Below, piece by piece: positions 46,558-61,711 of a stretch of DNA of 64,000 nt. This stretch comes from Trema orientale. Taxonomy: Eukaryota; Streptophyta; Magnoliopsida; Rosales; Cannabaceae. The stretch is from NCBI GenBank assembly GCA_002914845.1, contig JXTC01000087.1, positions 188,172-252,171 of the forward strand, written 5' to 3'. Position 1 is the first letter of the stretch, and each line of letters starts with the position of its first letter. The translations under genes were made by a program, and so were the position numbers. The notes under the pieces were generated by a model that had not been told where the DNA came from, ran no database searches, and worked only from the letters and a program-made list of their open reading frames with translations.

Positions 46558-48470
46558 GATTGGCGCTTTGTGTGAAAGTTTTCCCTCCTCTTTCTCGGCA
46601 GCCAAACAAAGATTAATGCCTTAGCCTTGAGTGCAGTGGTGGTGGAGACTCGGTCACTCAACTAGTTATCTCTCTTTTTCGGTTTTTTCTCGGGATGGGC
46701 TCCGAGAAACGGGAAGTGGGCCCCGATTGGGCGAAACAGCTTTAAAAAAATAATAATAAAGAAATTGAGTTCCATTTATATCCTTCAACTTTGGGTGATT
46801 TGTAGCAGAAGTCTTCAATCTTTAGTGCCTTCTGTGATTAGGTTCTCAACCTCTGAAAACTTGGGCATTTAAACCTCTGAATCCGTTTGTTTCAACCATT
46901 CCATTGGAATGGAATGGAAAATCCATTTGAATGTGTGTTTGTTTCAATAATTCAATTTTTATATTCAAATGATCTTTTAGAATATGTGTTTGTTTCAACA
47001 ATTCAATTTTTCCATTCAAATGGTCCATCCAAAAAGTTAACCATTGGAATGGTTTTTTTGTATCTTGAATGAGAATGGAGGGGATGAGGTGTTTTTGAAT
47101 GGTCCATTCCAATGCTCCCATTCTAATTACAACACATTCCACTATTTTTTCCATTCAAATGTCTCCCATTTCAATTATAACACATTCTACAATTTCCGTT
47201 CAAATACACACATTCAAATAGCCGAACCAAACGGACCCTAAATCTTCCATTGTGGTAGTAAAGGTCTATTTGGCATCACTTCTTCAAGCTGACTTTGGGC
47301 TCCGAATGTCCAAAAGCACCCGAGACCTTCTAAAACAAGCAAGTATGGCCTGTTTGACATAGTTTTTAAAGATCTTTTAGAATCTAAAAATTACTTTTAA
47401 AGATATTTAGATAAAATTTTATAAAAAAATTTTTGTATTTAAAAATTTTTTTTAATGAAGTATGGACTTATTAGTTTTATTAGGAGGAGCTTACAATACT
47501 TTTATTTTGAAAAGTAAAAGTCATGCCCTATAAGTAGCTTCTCTAAGAAGGTTTTCAATCCTCCAAAACACAAGACAATTCTTCTTTTACTGAAACTATT
47601 ATAATTCCAAAAATTATATTGTCATTAGTGAACAAACAAAATTAAATTCTAGGTTTATTTTTCTTGTTTTTCTTCATTTTTCGTAGTTGCAAAAATAATT
47701 AAGAAAAATTAGCAACCATGTGTTGCTGTTATTAACCGATAAATTTCTATTTTTCTGTTTTAATGAATAATGGTATAAATGTTAATCTTATATATGTTAT
47801 ACAAATCTTAGCTTCTTAATTTTTCATTTTTCAGTTGCCCTCAAAATATGTAAACAAAAAATTGAAAACTTTAGATCTTTATTTTATTTAATATTTGTAG
47901 TGATATATAGAAAAAGGCAATATACATGAGGAAGTGTGTATTATTCCAGCTTCTTTTCTTCTTTTATTAATTTTTTTTGTAGTGTTTTAACCATCCGTCT
48001 TTGCTTAATGAAGGTATGTATTTGTAAAGCATGTTAAGCACTATTGTATTTAGGCAATGCGATAGAGATGGACCATAAGTACCTTACGAGTTTTTTTTAA
48101 TATTATTATTTTAGTTACTACACAATTTTATTTTGACAAAATTTTTAATCTATACTTGACTAATATTTATCACACTATCGTTTAAATAACAACGTAAGTG
48201 ATTAGTAGGTACATACTTTAGGCACATATTATTAATATTAGTATATACATATATTTATATTTTTGCACCAATTGATTTGAAATTGTGTGGTTTATACTTG
48301 ATATGTAAATTTTATTATTATTTTTTTATTAATTACCAAAAGAAAATTCAATTAGTTTTTGTTTTTAATTAAAAGATATCAAATCCCAATTCCATTTAAG
48401 GGCATACCAATTTTTATTTTTTTCAAAGAGCTTTGGAAATAGTGAATCCAAACATGTTCAAGAGCTGTTT
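46558..48470. other. TTM3 leader and AT-rich spacer
   Basis: The first ~180 bp are the presumed TTM3 promoter and leader. Around 46878-47240 a MITE-like stretch begins TCCGTTTGTTTCAACCATTC and ends GAACCAAACGGACCC, with many ATTCAAATGG-type repeats; the ends are roughly inverted, but a target duplication is unclear. From 47300 to 48470 only AT-rich DNA is seen. Confidence 0.45.
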
Positions 48471-48479
48471 TAGATAATA

Positions 48480-50111
48480 AGGAAATTATCACTAAAATAC
48501 CTATATATTAAAAAAATGTGAAATTTTTTTTATATTTTTAGAAATTCAAAATAAGTATCTTTTATTTATAGAAAAGTATCATTAAAATACCCAATATTTT
48601 AAAAAAATGTGAAAAGACCCTTATATTATTGAAAAATCAAAATAAATATTTTCTGTTTAAATTATCATATCATTTACTACCTTTGATTGGTCAAAGGCTT
48701 AAAAAAATCAGTAAAATTAATATTTTATCATTTATTATATTATTTTAAGGCGCACAATGTAATTAAAAATGAAAGGAGAAGGAATACATATTATCTAAAA
48801 ACTTCTTTTAAAAAAAAATTCTTCCATCCATAGTTGCAACACAAATTCAGAAAAGAAAAAAAATCTAAAATTTTCGGAAATTTTGAAAGTAATAAAAAGA
48901 AAAAAAAAGTTTTTCCCTCCATAATTGCAACACAAATCCAGAAAAGAAAAAAAAAATCTAAAATTTTTGAAAATTTCGAGTTGGTAAAAATTTCTTTTCT
49001 GTAAAAGGTAGCAATTATGAATGGAAAGAGTTTTTTTTTTTTTTTAAAGAGATTTTAAATCATATATATTCTCTCTCCCTTCATTTTCAAGTGTAGTATG
49101 TGACTTAAAATAATATAGGAAAATTATCACTAAAATACTCTCTGTTTTGAAAAAAATGTGAAAAAAGACCTTGTGTTTTTGGAAATTCAAAATAAGTACC
49201 TTCTAATTTAACGAAAATTATCACTATTATACCCTCTATTTTGAAAAAAGGTGAAAAAAACCTCGTATTTTTTGAAATTCAAAATAAGTACCTTCTATTT
49301 AACAAAAATTATCATTAAAATACCCCATATTTTAAAAAAGTGTGAAAAAAATCCTTGTATTATTAAAAATTCAAAATAAATCCCTTCTATTTAAGAAATT
49401 TTCAAAAATTTTAGGTTTTTATTTTCTAGATTTATACCACAACAATGGATAGAAGTTTTTTTTAAGAGGTATTAGACAATATGTATTTTCTCTCCCTTTA
49501 TTTTCAAATGTAGTGTGTTTCTTAAAATAATATAAGATGAATAAAATGTTAATTTTATTAATTTTTTTTAAAACCTTTGACTGATCAAATGTAGCAAATG
49601 ATATGATAATTCAAATAAAAAGTATTTATTTTGAATATTTAACAATAAAAAAGGGCTTTTTTTCATACTTTTTCAAAACATGGGGTATTTTAGTAATAAT
49701 TTTTGTTAAATAGAAAGTACTTATTTTGAATTTCCAAAAATATAAGGTTTTTTTTTCATATTTTTTCAAAACATAGGAAATGTTAGTGATAATTACCTAA
49801 TAATATAATAAGGGGTAAAATATTAACTTAACTAATTTTTTTGAAGTATTTGACCAGTCAAAAATAGCAAATGATATAATTTTTTTGAAGCATTTGATCA
49901 GTCAAATGTAGTAAATAATATAATAATTCAAATAGAGATATTTATTTTCAAATTTTAACAATACAACAATTCTTTTCACACTTTTTCAAAATAGATGATA
50001 TTTTAGTGATAATTTTCTTCAAATAAAAAGTATTTATTTTGAATTTCTAGAAACACAAAATTTGTAGTTCACATTTATTTAAAACATGGGGTATTTTTGT
50101 GATAATTTCAC
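48480..50111. mobile_element. Mutator-type foldback element with exact 9-bp target duplication
   Basis: The ends AGGAAATTATCAC and, inverted, GTGAAATTATCAC are flanked by identical TAGATAATA at 48471-48479 and 50112-50120. Both arms are built from repeated units of about 60-90 bp, of the pattern aaattatcactaaaatacc ... gaaattcaaaataagtacc, pointing inward from each side. The left arm also repeats a block containing gttgcaacacaaat at about 48834 and 48924. The element is 1632 bp with no transposase. Nine-bp duplications and long arms fit Mutator-like elements. Confidence 0.9.
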
Positions 50112-50319
50112 TAGATAATACGATCACAAACACCGTAAATTATAAAACTACGACATTTTCTTCTCTACTTATAAGGCCAAAAAATTGAAGTGAAAGGGCC
50201 TAATTAATAGCCCTAACTCTATCATAAATAGGAGACTTGCGAATTTGCGATTTAGATCGTTAAAAGATGAGGACCTAAATGCAAAGTGCATTACAAGTTG
50301 AGGACTTTTTCTGCAACTT

Positions 50320-53158
<2,839 letters not shown>

Positions 53159-53501
53159 TGTTTTATGCATACCTCCGTCATAAGGTGCTGAAGTTTCTCC
53201 TCTCTGTAATTTAATAAACAAAACTTGTGCCAGTGGGATATCCAAATGAGCACGAAACTAAACCTGTAACATCGTAAGATTAAGAAAAATTATTAATTTA
53301 AGAATGTCATGTTCTTTTTGCTGGATTTCATTATCATTTATTTCCGCATTTTGCTTTCACAATTTCCCTTTCTACTTTTCTTAGACACACGTATATATAT
53401 TTGTATATTTATATATTGACATGTATATATACACACACTCACACACGCACATAAGTGTACTCTAGTTGCTTGAAGCAATTGTTTCTCTTTACGAGACATA
53501 G

Positions 53502-53807
53502 ATGGCTCTCTACGGCATGGTTAAAACACACATTTTGGCATTTTGTTCTATCGTGTTTGCAGTCATAGCCTGTTCTTGCCTCGGCTTCCTACTTGTAGAG
53601 TTGACGCATGTTCTAAAACATTTTAAGAAACGCGAAGAAAGGCTTTGGATTGGAGTTGGTGTTGCTACTCTTGTAGTTTCTGCCTTTGCATGTGTTTCAT
53701 TTACTTTTCTCATATGTATTGGTTCGTTTTACAGAGGAGATATTAGCCCCAAGATTGCACCAGCACCAATTTCTGAGGTTGAAGAGCAGCCTGCCGTGGT
53801 GGTCTAG
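53502..53807 (+). CDS. Small predicted membrane protein, two transmembrane spans
   Basis: A single-exon frame of 101 residues starts at ATG 53502 (gagacatagATGG). Two hydrophobic segments are clear: residues ~10-33 (ILAFCSIVFAVIACSCLGFL) and ~50-75 (IGVGVATLVVSAFACVSFTF). A basic loop (KHFKKREERL) separates them, and a Pro-rich acidic tail ends EEQPAVVV. The pattern is protein-like and is unlikely by chance in this AT-rich DNA. It lies 340 bp after the helicase stop on the same strand, with its own ~300-bp upstream spacer containing (TA)n and (AC)n runs. I do not recognise the family. Confidence 0.6.
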   Translation: MALYGMVKTHILAFCSIVFAVIACSCLGFLLVELTHVLKHFKKREERLWIGVGVATLVVSAFACVSFTFLICIGSFYRGDISPKIAPAPISEVEEQPAVVV

Positions 53808-55090
53808 TTGCTTCGTCAAGTTCAGATCCTCAATATTTGTAGAAATATTTTTTTTTTCGGTTACTCTTAATAACAATTCACATCCATCATTATATGATTT
53901 TTCTCCTTTTATGTGAGGTAATGAATGATGTATCTTCTTCTACTTGGAAGTAACTGTTCACTACACACCTCCGTTAGTTATGTATTATATTTCCAAATGT
54001 TTTCAATGTGAATTTTGCAAAGTAGTTTGTTTTTATTTTTGTTGCTTAGACCATGTTTACTAGTCTAAAATGAAAATGGAATTATTATTATTATTATCAT
54101 TAGAATAATTATTTGGGACTTTGAGGCCATTGAACATTAGTACTCAATGGAAATGGAAAAAAGCTAGTTGCTTTTCTTTAATGGAAAAAAGCTAATTGCT
54201 TTTCTTTCTCATCTATTCATGTTTTTATTTGCATAAAATATACAAGTTTTAGTGAATCTTTCACATAGTTTAGAGTAATTAGTGAAATTGAGAAAGGACA
54301 ATTGAATTTTTTTTCCTTTCTTATTTCTCTCTAAACCCTTTCCTTTTACGAGTTTTTTCACGACGGATTAGTAAACATACCTTCGTAGATTCACATTTTA
54401 GGCAGAAGTTTTTTCGGTGGAGTGGTGACCTTACAGTTCTGGAAAGTCCATCTCTCTCTCTCTCTTTTTTTTTTCTAAAATGAGTTTTTCAGTATGGTTC
54501 TGCGAAGGAAAACGTAAAGCACATGAGCTAGTTAAACCAACAAAAAGGATTTACCTTGTAATTTACCTGGCCGATACTTTCAGGATGACTACATTTTTTA
54601 TTAGCAAAGAAATGTAAGAAATGATAATGGAAGTCCTAATCGGGAGTTCTTTATAATAAAAAGTTTGATGAGCATAGGTGAAATACATTCCAAGAATTCA
54701 ATTACCTTCTTGTCAAATATTTGAATGACATGAGTTTTATTTCATCTTTTATTCTTCTAACCTGATCTTGAAGCTAAGAGTTACACTATGATAAATAAAT
54801 AATTAAAATGGAAACGATCTATCACAACAATCCGTTGATTTAAAATAAAGAAAAATAATAGGCAAAGACTAAAAAACTTCAAAAGCCAAAAGGTAGCTTA
54901 ACTGTACGTCTCTTGCCTCTGTTTTCGAATAGCAGAGATATGTTCCTGTATAAATACTAATAGACCAAATACAGTATCTTAATTTGTATAACTCTCAGTT
55001 AATACTATTTGCATATGACATTTCCAAGAAGGTGGTCCATCCAATGGTACTACCAAGTTTGTATTGACTTCATTCCTCAACTTATTAGAG
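53808..55090. other. Intergenic AT-rich DNA
   Basis: No further gene is recognised. A short tandem duplication (atggaaaaaagcta(g/a)ttgcttttctt) lies at 54152-54207, and a CT/T tract at about 54450-54475. Confidence 0.4.
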
Positions 55091-55096
55091 ATTGAA

Positions 55097-56070
55097 TCAG
55101 TCATGGTGAAACTTCATGTGCCCTCTGTTCTGTGTAGAAGAAAATACATTGAGGCAGTAGATAGAGAGTTCAAACCATAAAGAATTTACACAAACATTGT
55201 AGGACTATATATTATGACAACTTATCTGGTGTATGTATTCAATATCAGAATCAATTAAATAAGAAATATGAAAATTTGAAAACAGTCACTATTAAGTCAG
55301 AATCTCATATATGTGATGGTAAATGCATTTACTTACTTTAGCGGGTTCTTGTAGTTCCAAAAAGTTGGCTTTGAGCTCTCTGGTGAGAAGACACGGATTT
55401 GGGTCTCGGCCTAGGATTTCCAGCAAACTCTTTCTGAATTTCCTATCCTGTATGCCACACCAAAAATACCTTACACTCAGTTCAAAAGCCATCAATATAG
55501 TTCAGTACAAGAAAGAAAATTGGATATGATGTGTGGTCCAAATAGGCCAACCTTTAGCATTAGAACTTGGTATGTTTGGAATCAAGTTTTGCAAGTTTGT
55601 TGCTAACAAAATTCAATTGGGGGACACGAAAAGTAAAACGAAGGCATTACCTCAAAAGGGTAGACACCAGAACTTTCTCCTAGTACAAGATTTCCGGTTT
55701 GAAGGCCGCGATTTAAGAGCTGAAACTGTTGATATATTTCGTTCATCATATGTTTCCTTTCTTCCAAACTCCAAAAGAAGGCATCCTTTATGATCTCGGT
55801 TTCTTCTTCAAGAATCTTAAGTCGCTCGTTGAGCTCCTCAACTTCACTGCCCCTCAACACTGCCTTGTTCCCCCTAGTTGTATCACCACAAGCCTTGCTT
55901 CTTGAAAACTTCACTGGCAACTCGTTCCTAGTACTTGTTTTCGAGCTCACGAACTCTGATTTTGTCAATGGACTTTTACCTTTCTCACAGTTGTATTGAT
56001 GATCAGTGTGAAATCCCTTGAATCCCGAAAGCCAATTTCTTGCTGAAGAAAGTTCTAACTTAAGCTCCAT
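55097..56070 (-). CDS. Plant coiled-coil protein of unknown function
   Basis: Exon 1 is 56070-55651 (140 codons) and exon 2 is 55447-55337 (37 codons). A short last exon at 55129-55097 is proposed after the strong donor GTAAGT at 55336; together they give 187 residues. If that donor is not used, the frame reads on to a stop at 55292. The N-terminus is MELKLELSSARNWLSGF. Residues ~75-120 are a heptad-rich coiled coil (VEELNERLKILEEETEII, then NEIYQQFQLL). Exon 2 encodes KSLLEILGRDPNPCLLTREL. The codon-like composition and phase-matched junctions indicate a real gene. I do not know the family. Confidence 0.65.
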
Positions 56071-56870
56071 TCTTCTCTTTTAGGGAACTGCTTCACAAAG
56101 TGAATAAACCATGTGATAAAGAGGACACAAATGACAAAAGCCACAGAGCAAAAATTTCTACATGGGAAATTTTGTATACCCAAAGAGGAAAAAAAAAAAA
56201 AGAGAGAGAGAGAGATAAAGTGAATATCAGAACTTTTTTTAAGACAAGTTTTTCTATAGGGCTTTATTACTAGTCTTAAAAAGATTAGAACTGTTCATGG
56301 GAAGTTTTTCTTAAGGGCTTTAATACTCTTTTAAGAATAACAATATGTAAAAAGAGACTACCAAAACTGCTATTAGCATAGAAACCTTTTCTTAAGACAA
56401 GTTTTTTCTAAAGGGTTATTATGCTGCTCTTAACAATATGTTGAAAAAGAGAGTATCGAAAGTAATACTGGGAAGTTTTCCTAAACATAATTTATCCTGT
56501 GAGGCTTTATCACTTTTAAACATTGTGTTAAAAAGTAAGAAATAAACATACAGGGGAGAAGTTGGTTGGAGAGAATGATAGCAAAGCCAAATGATGGTTG
56601 CTTACCCTATAGCGTTGAAGCGTTCAAAATAAAGAAAGTGAAACCTTTTCTTTTCAAAGATCCTCCATGTTTGCTTTTCTTGTAAGAGAGAGAGAGAGAG
56701 AGAGTGTGTGTGTGTGTACTGAAGGAGCGTGTTATGGCCTAGCCTATCAACCACTTGTAGTGTTTAAAAGAAGCAGATATGGAGTACTAGGTTTTCTTCA
56801 CTCATAAGTCAGAGAAAAAAGAGAGGAAGAGAGACATAAGAGGAAACTACGGGGTATTTGCCCAAAAAAA
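56071..56870 (-). promoter_or_regulatory. Upstream region of coiled-coil gene with GA microsatellites
   Basis: (GA)n at 56201-56213 and (GA)n(GT)n at 56684-56718, both on the upstream side of the gene. Between 56230 and 56520 a loosely repeated phrase recurs about every 120 bp (tttttct(a/t)a(a/t)(a/g)gggct). No element was bounded. Confidence 0.4.
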
Positions 56871-58193
56871 TGTCGTTTAGTCTTCTTCTTCCATCCCTCT
56901 TTTTTTTTTTTTTTTTTTGTATAAAATGTCAGCAAAATCTACGGAAAATGTAGAATGCTACAATCAACATCACCAAAAATTATTAGATGATTTAATTAAT
57001 AAATTAAGTTTCGTCCTACCAAAATATAATTTAATTTTAATACGTGACTAACAGAGATTGATATATTATATACATTATATACATTGAGCATTTATGTAAA
57101 GGGTGATTTGAGCGATTGATTTGTGTCACGCTATCATGTTAATATTTTGGCTTATTGGTCATATTTAGTAGGCAAAATTTGGCTCCATTCATTCAAAACA
57201 AAGCCTCGTATGGCGTCATTACTCGAGATGAAGATAACCTTAGACAGAAGCGGTCCTTTATTATGGTTCAGAGGCAGAGCATTCCTTTTGAGGATTTTCA
57301 TACTAGTTCCCACGTACATGTTGGGTCATCTTATGACCCATTTAACAATCTTCATTCGTCTCCCCTCCTCTTTCTCCACGAAACCACCCCCTGCTCTTTC
57401 TCCAATAATCAAAAAGAAAGCACCCATATTCTCCATTTCAAAAATATGAGGAAAAAAATAAAATTCCCATCTTCGTCCCTTTTCCATATGCCATATGGTA
57501 TGTGAAAAAGTGAGAAATGGTATGTTTGAAAAAGTGAGAAATGGTATGTTTGACCAATTTAAATTATCTATTTCAGGTTGAATGAAAAATAAAAACTTGA
57601 AGTATGTGCTTTCTGCTGTTTAAATCCTAAGGTTTGAATTCTACAAGAATTCTGCAATATTATAATTTTAAGTTTCAATTTTTTTTTTTTTTAAAAAAAA
57701 AGAAAAATACATATTATTTACATCAATCAAGATTTATGCTATTGAAAGACAGAATTGCTCCTCATATTCCTGTCACCAACTAACAAAATAATTTTTTTTA
57801 ATTAAACCAGAAAAAATGAGATTAAAAAAAATAAATAGAGCAACGTTTATAAAAGAAATGAAAATCTTTTTAATACAATTTTCATATTTGAAAACAATAA
57901 TAAGTAAATCTCAATTCAATTTAAGTATTTAATGAGGGGTAAATTTGTCATTTAGTTGCATATGTATGATTTTTGGATATTTTAAACTCGAAATATATTT
58001 TTTCAGAACTCAAAACTGGGTCTAAATTACAGAAAATGCATACCTTAGTATAATTTTCTTTCGCATTCAACCTAATTCTTTTGCTCTTCATTAATAGTTA
58101 CTTATATTACCAAATAAAGGATCAGTGAATTCTCTCCAAGTCTTACATATCTACTCATTTGTATTTTAAGAATATATATATATATATATAACA
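56871..58193. other. AT-rich intergenic DNA
   Basis: Open frames at 57123-57505 overlap in two phases and look non-coding. Homopolymer tracts occur near 56900 and 57680. A near-perfect short repeat, aaagtgagaaatggtatgtt, occurs twice at 57508-57550. Confidence 0.4.
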
Positions 58194-58198
58194 ACAAC

Positions 58199-60001
58199 TG
58201 TTGGATTTTAAAACGATTTTTCCAGCAGAAGATTAGCTCGAGAACATTCAAAAAATTTTCTCAAAACAATTTACTATATGAGTGCATAGTATTAATTCAT
58301 AAAAATAGAAAACATATAAAGAGAATAGATCTAATACATCTTGTAGTCTATCAGCGAATCCTAGCTTTTCTATTTCTAAACCACGATCTTCCAATCCAAG
58401 CCTCAAATACAACTGGATGAACGTGTGAGCATTGCGTATAATTTCTTAAACTCACACTTTAGACACTTACAATATTCTCAATACATGAGATTGCAAGAGT
58501 TTCTTCTACAGAGAATAGGAAGACTCATTTTTTTTTCTCTCTAGGTTATAGAGGCTCTGTAGAAAATAATACGTAGTGTATTCTGCTAGAGTTTCACTTT
58601 ATATACATGTATATATATATTAAACTATTTAATTAAATTAATTAATCATATTAATTAATATATATATATTGAAAACAGTTTTTGTTTTACCATATATTTT
58701 ATTTTTCTTATAATAAACGCAAAGTTTTTTATTTATATATATATTTAAATTAATTAATCTAATTAATTAATATATATATATCTAAATAAGAAAAATTAAG
58801 TTAGTTTCCTGATTTTTATTCATCTAATTATCTGATAACTAGATATTTTTAAATTCAAAATTTAAACAAATTAGGAAACTTATCTCTCCATAAATTTAAA
58901 TTAATTAATTCAAAATTAATTAATCTATTAATTAATTACTAATTATTAATTATTGTAGACAAGCAATTTATCTAGACAAAGTGTGCAATAACAGAAATAA
59001 TGTAATATCTAGTACTGTTTGTAAGAGGTGGAATTGGGGAGCTATGTACCTGTAATTCAAGCTCCAATAAATTAAGACAATTAATTAAACTCTTTAATTA
59101 ATTTGTCTAATTTATTAATTCTAGTATTGCTCTACTAAAAATCTGGAATTGCACTCTTGAAATTACAGAATTAATTTACTCAAAAAACAGTGAGCAATTA
59201 ATCGATTTAATCATTACACATAGTTCGATCCTTTATAGATAATTCATAATTGGAGATAGGTCATGTTCTGTTTACCTCTCCAATTAAATCTTTATCCTTG
59301 TGTACCATTGATTCTCTAATGAATAATTAATTTATAAATCTAGTATAAAATTGAGTACTCAAACTGTTCAAGTCCTGAATCAATACACAAGAAAATCATC
59401 TTTCTAGTTTCCTAATAGAAGGAATGGATTCCATATCTGTACACTACATTCCCAGCTACTCTTCTCACCATACTCCTAAGATTAAGTATTTCGATTTATT
59501 TATAAAACAAACTTTTAAAGAACATAATGTTATAAATAGGAGTCTATAACTACTTATGATTAAGATTAATTTACATATGATTATCTAGTGACATTATTTG
59601 AACTCTCAACAGTTAATGAAATTTATGTGAGATTCAAATCATGTCTGGTCCAGTCCTATATAGTCAAATTATCTAAAATACCTCCATTATGATGTCAACA
59701 CATCAATAGTCCGGATAAGACTATTACATTCTCAATGTTAATGGACCGTACTAATAATATTTAATTAAAGATCTCATACTTTAATTAATTATTATAGACT
59801 ATATTTAGCTTATTATCCATAAATTTAATCCTCATGTATATATAACACTTATATACTAAATTTGTTGTCACATAAATAAACTAGGAATTTTCTAATATTT
59901 AAATATATATAAATTATGCATAAATTCAAATAGAAAAATGTTATCTTATTAATTCAGCAAATATCCAGAATATACATGCTTTTAGGGCACCAATCCTAAC
60001 A
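58199..60001. mobile_element. Copia-type solo LTR, 1.8 kb
   Basis: It starts TGTTGGATTTT, ends CCAATCCTAACA, and is flanked by exact 5-bp duplicates ACAAC (58194-58198, 60002-60006). There is no primer-binding site or coding region next to it. The interior is extremely AT-rich with many attaattaat runs. Confidence 0.9.
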
Positions 60002-60006
60002 ACAAC

Positions 60007-61711
60007 ATGTTTTAGATTTTGGGGGGAAAAAGAAGTGAGGGAAAAAGATTAAGTAGTATTTTTCTAAAATAGATCGTATAAGAATTAGTAAATTAGGCCT
60101 GATTGTATTTGAGGAAATATTATTCCTAAAATTGTACAGGGTGTCATTTTCCCTCCTAGTACCACCATTCTACTAAATTAAGCAAAAATGTTAGTTTGTC
60201 ACCTAGGTCTCTTATCATCGAATTGGATTTAGACTAGGTTGAGTCCAATGAGAAACTCCAATAAATACCCTTGATCTCTTATTAGACCATACACGACACT
60301 TTTTAAAAAGATTTTAAAAAATATAGCGGGTCAGTCTTTTTCCAATTTTTGTACCCAGTGGCAGAGCCACATTAAGGCAAATATGCCCCCTGAATTTTTG
60401 GAAGAAAAAAAAAAAAAGAAGACTTTGAAATATTATATGCATATATATTTAAGTGTTTAGATGAGTTTTCAATGGTTACAGTTTTATTGGTAACCGTTAT
60501 AAAAATTTGTGTTAGTATTAAATAATTATAAATATTAGTACAAGTATTAAATATAAATAATGACTTAGACTTCAAAATTACCTGGTATAGAAAGTTTAAC
60601 AACAAGTTACTATTTAGTATTAATTGCAAAGATTTTTTTTTTCTTTTGAGTTTTGCAATCAATATTTGGAACGAATATCCAGATTTGATAATGGTTTAAT
60701 TTCTCATTTTTTAAATTGTTACATTTAATTTGTTTGAGTTTTGAAATTATGTTCTATTTGATCTTTTTCATATAAGTTTGTTTCCACGTTTTCCCATCTA
60801 CCGATATATAGGTATAATAGACCCACCAACTACAAAGGGTTACGTTTCTTTTTTTTTTTTTTTGGGATCCTAGATGATTGAACAGCCCTTCACCTTTCCT
60901 TTTTCTTTTTGTTAAACATATATACATATATTTGTTTATAAATCTAATTAATCACTATTAAACATGCAAATATATGATTCGTTCAGTCAAATGGGCCAAG
61001 TTTCTTCCTTAAATGGGCCTAGTGGATTGGATGGGATTGGGCATTCAATAAAACAAATGGACTTTTCAGTTTTTCTGCAAATCATCTCTCTTTAATGTCT
61101 TAGCAAAATACCACTTAAATTCACTTTGCATACATACTTCACAATCTGCTTAATTTAATAAAATAGCACAAATTAAGATAAAGATATTGAGAAGAAAAAC
61201 AACTAAGCACATAAATATTGTGTAAATATGAGCACATCACTGCCTACGCTTTTCCTTTTACTTTATTTTTTTTTTTATTTTCTTTAAATTGTCTAATAAT
61301 AACTCTCAGTGACATAACAACTTTTAGCCTCACCCTCACCATATTATTACAAAAAAAAAAAAAAAAGTTTTTTTAGATATGCTTTTTTTATTTTTTTTTA
61401 TTTTTATAAGAAACATGTTTTTCTTTGGGCATGTTACAAAACTTATTTCTAGAAGATAAATATCATACTCATCTTTAATTTAAAGAATGTCAAACTCAAT
61501 TTTTACAGAATTATAATACAACACAGTTTATATTTAAATTTGAATTTTGATACAATAGTTGTTTTTAAATAAGGTTCTATTATCTGATTTTTTAATTTTT
61601 TTTCTTTTGCAAATCACATACCAAATATATGTAAATGTTTAAAACAAAGAGTTAAAAAAATATATATAGCCAAATTTTCAGAATAAACAAATTCAAAAAA
61701 ATGTATATAGA
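60007..61711. other. AT-rich intergenic DNA
   Basis: A phrase typical of dispersed plant repeats, cagtggcagagccacattaa, is at 60357-60376, but no element ends were found. T runs lie near 60850 and 61270. No gene is seen. Confidence 0.4.

Noticed and set aside
46024..46575. 183-codon plus-strand frame opposite the TTM3-like gene
   Set aside because: It is the antisense shadow of a GC-rich coding exon whose minus-strand reading has the ExExK signature.
46878..47240. MITE with ends resembling TCCGTTTG
   Set aside because: It is probably a transposon, but the ends do not pair cleanly and no duplication is seen, so it is mentioned only in the spacer entry.
57123..57505. Two overlapping plus-strand frames of 108 and 116 codons
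   Set aside because: The two phases overlap fully, neither has plausible domain content, the longer one has no ATG at its start, and no splice signals frame them.
60357..60420. Phrase cagtggcagagccac resembling the edge of a dispersed plant repeat
   Set aside because: Only one edge is visible, with no terminal partner, tail or target duplication.
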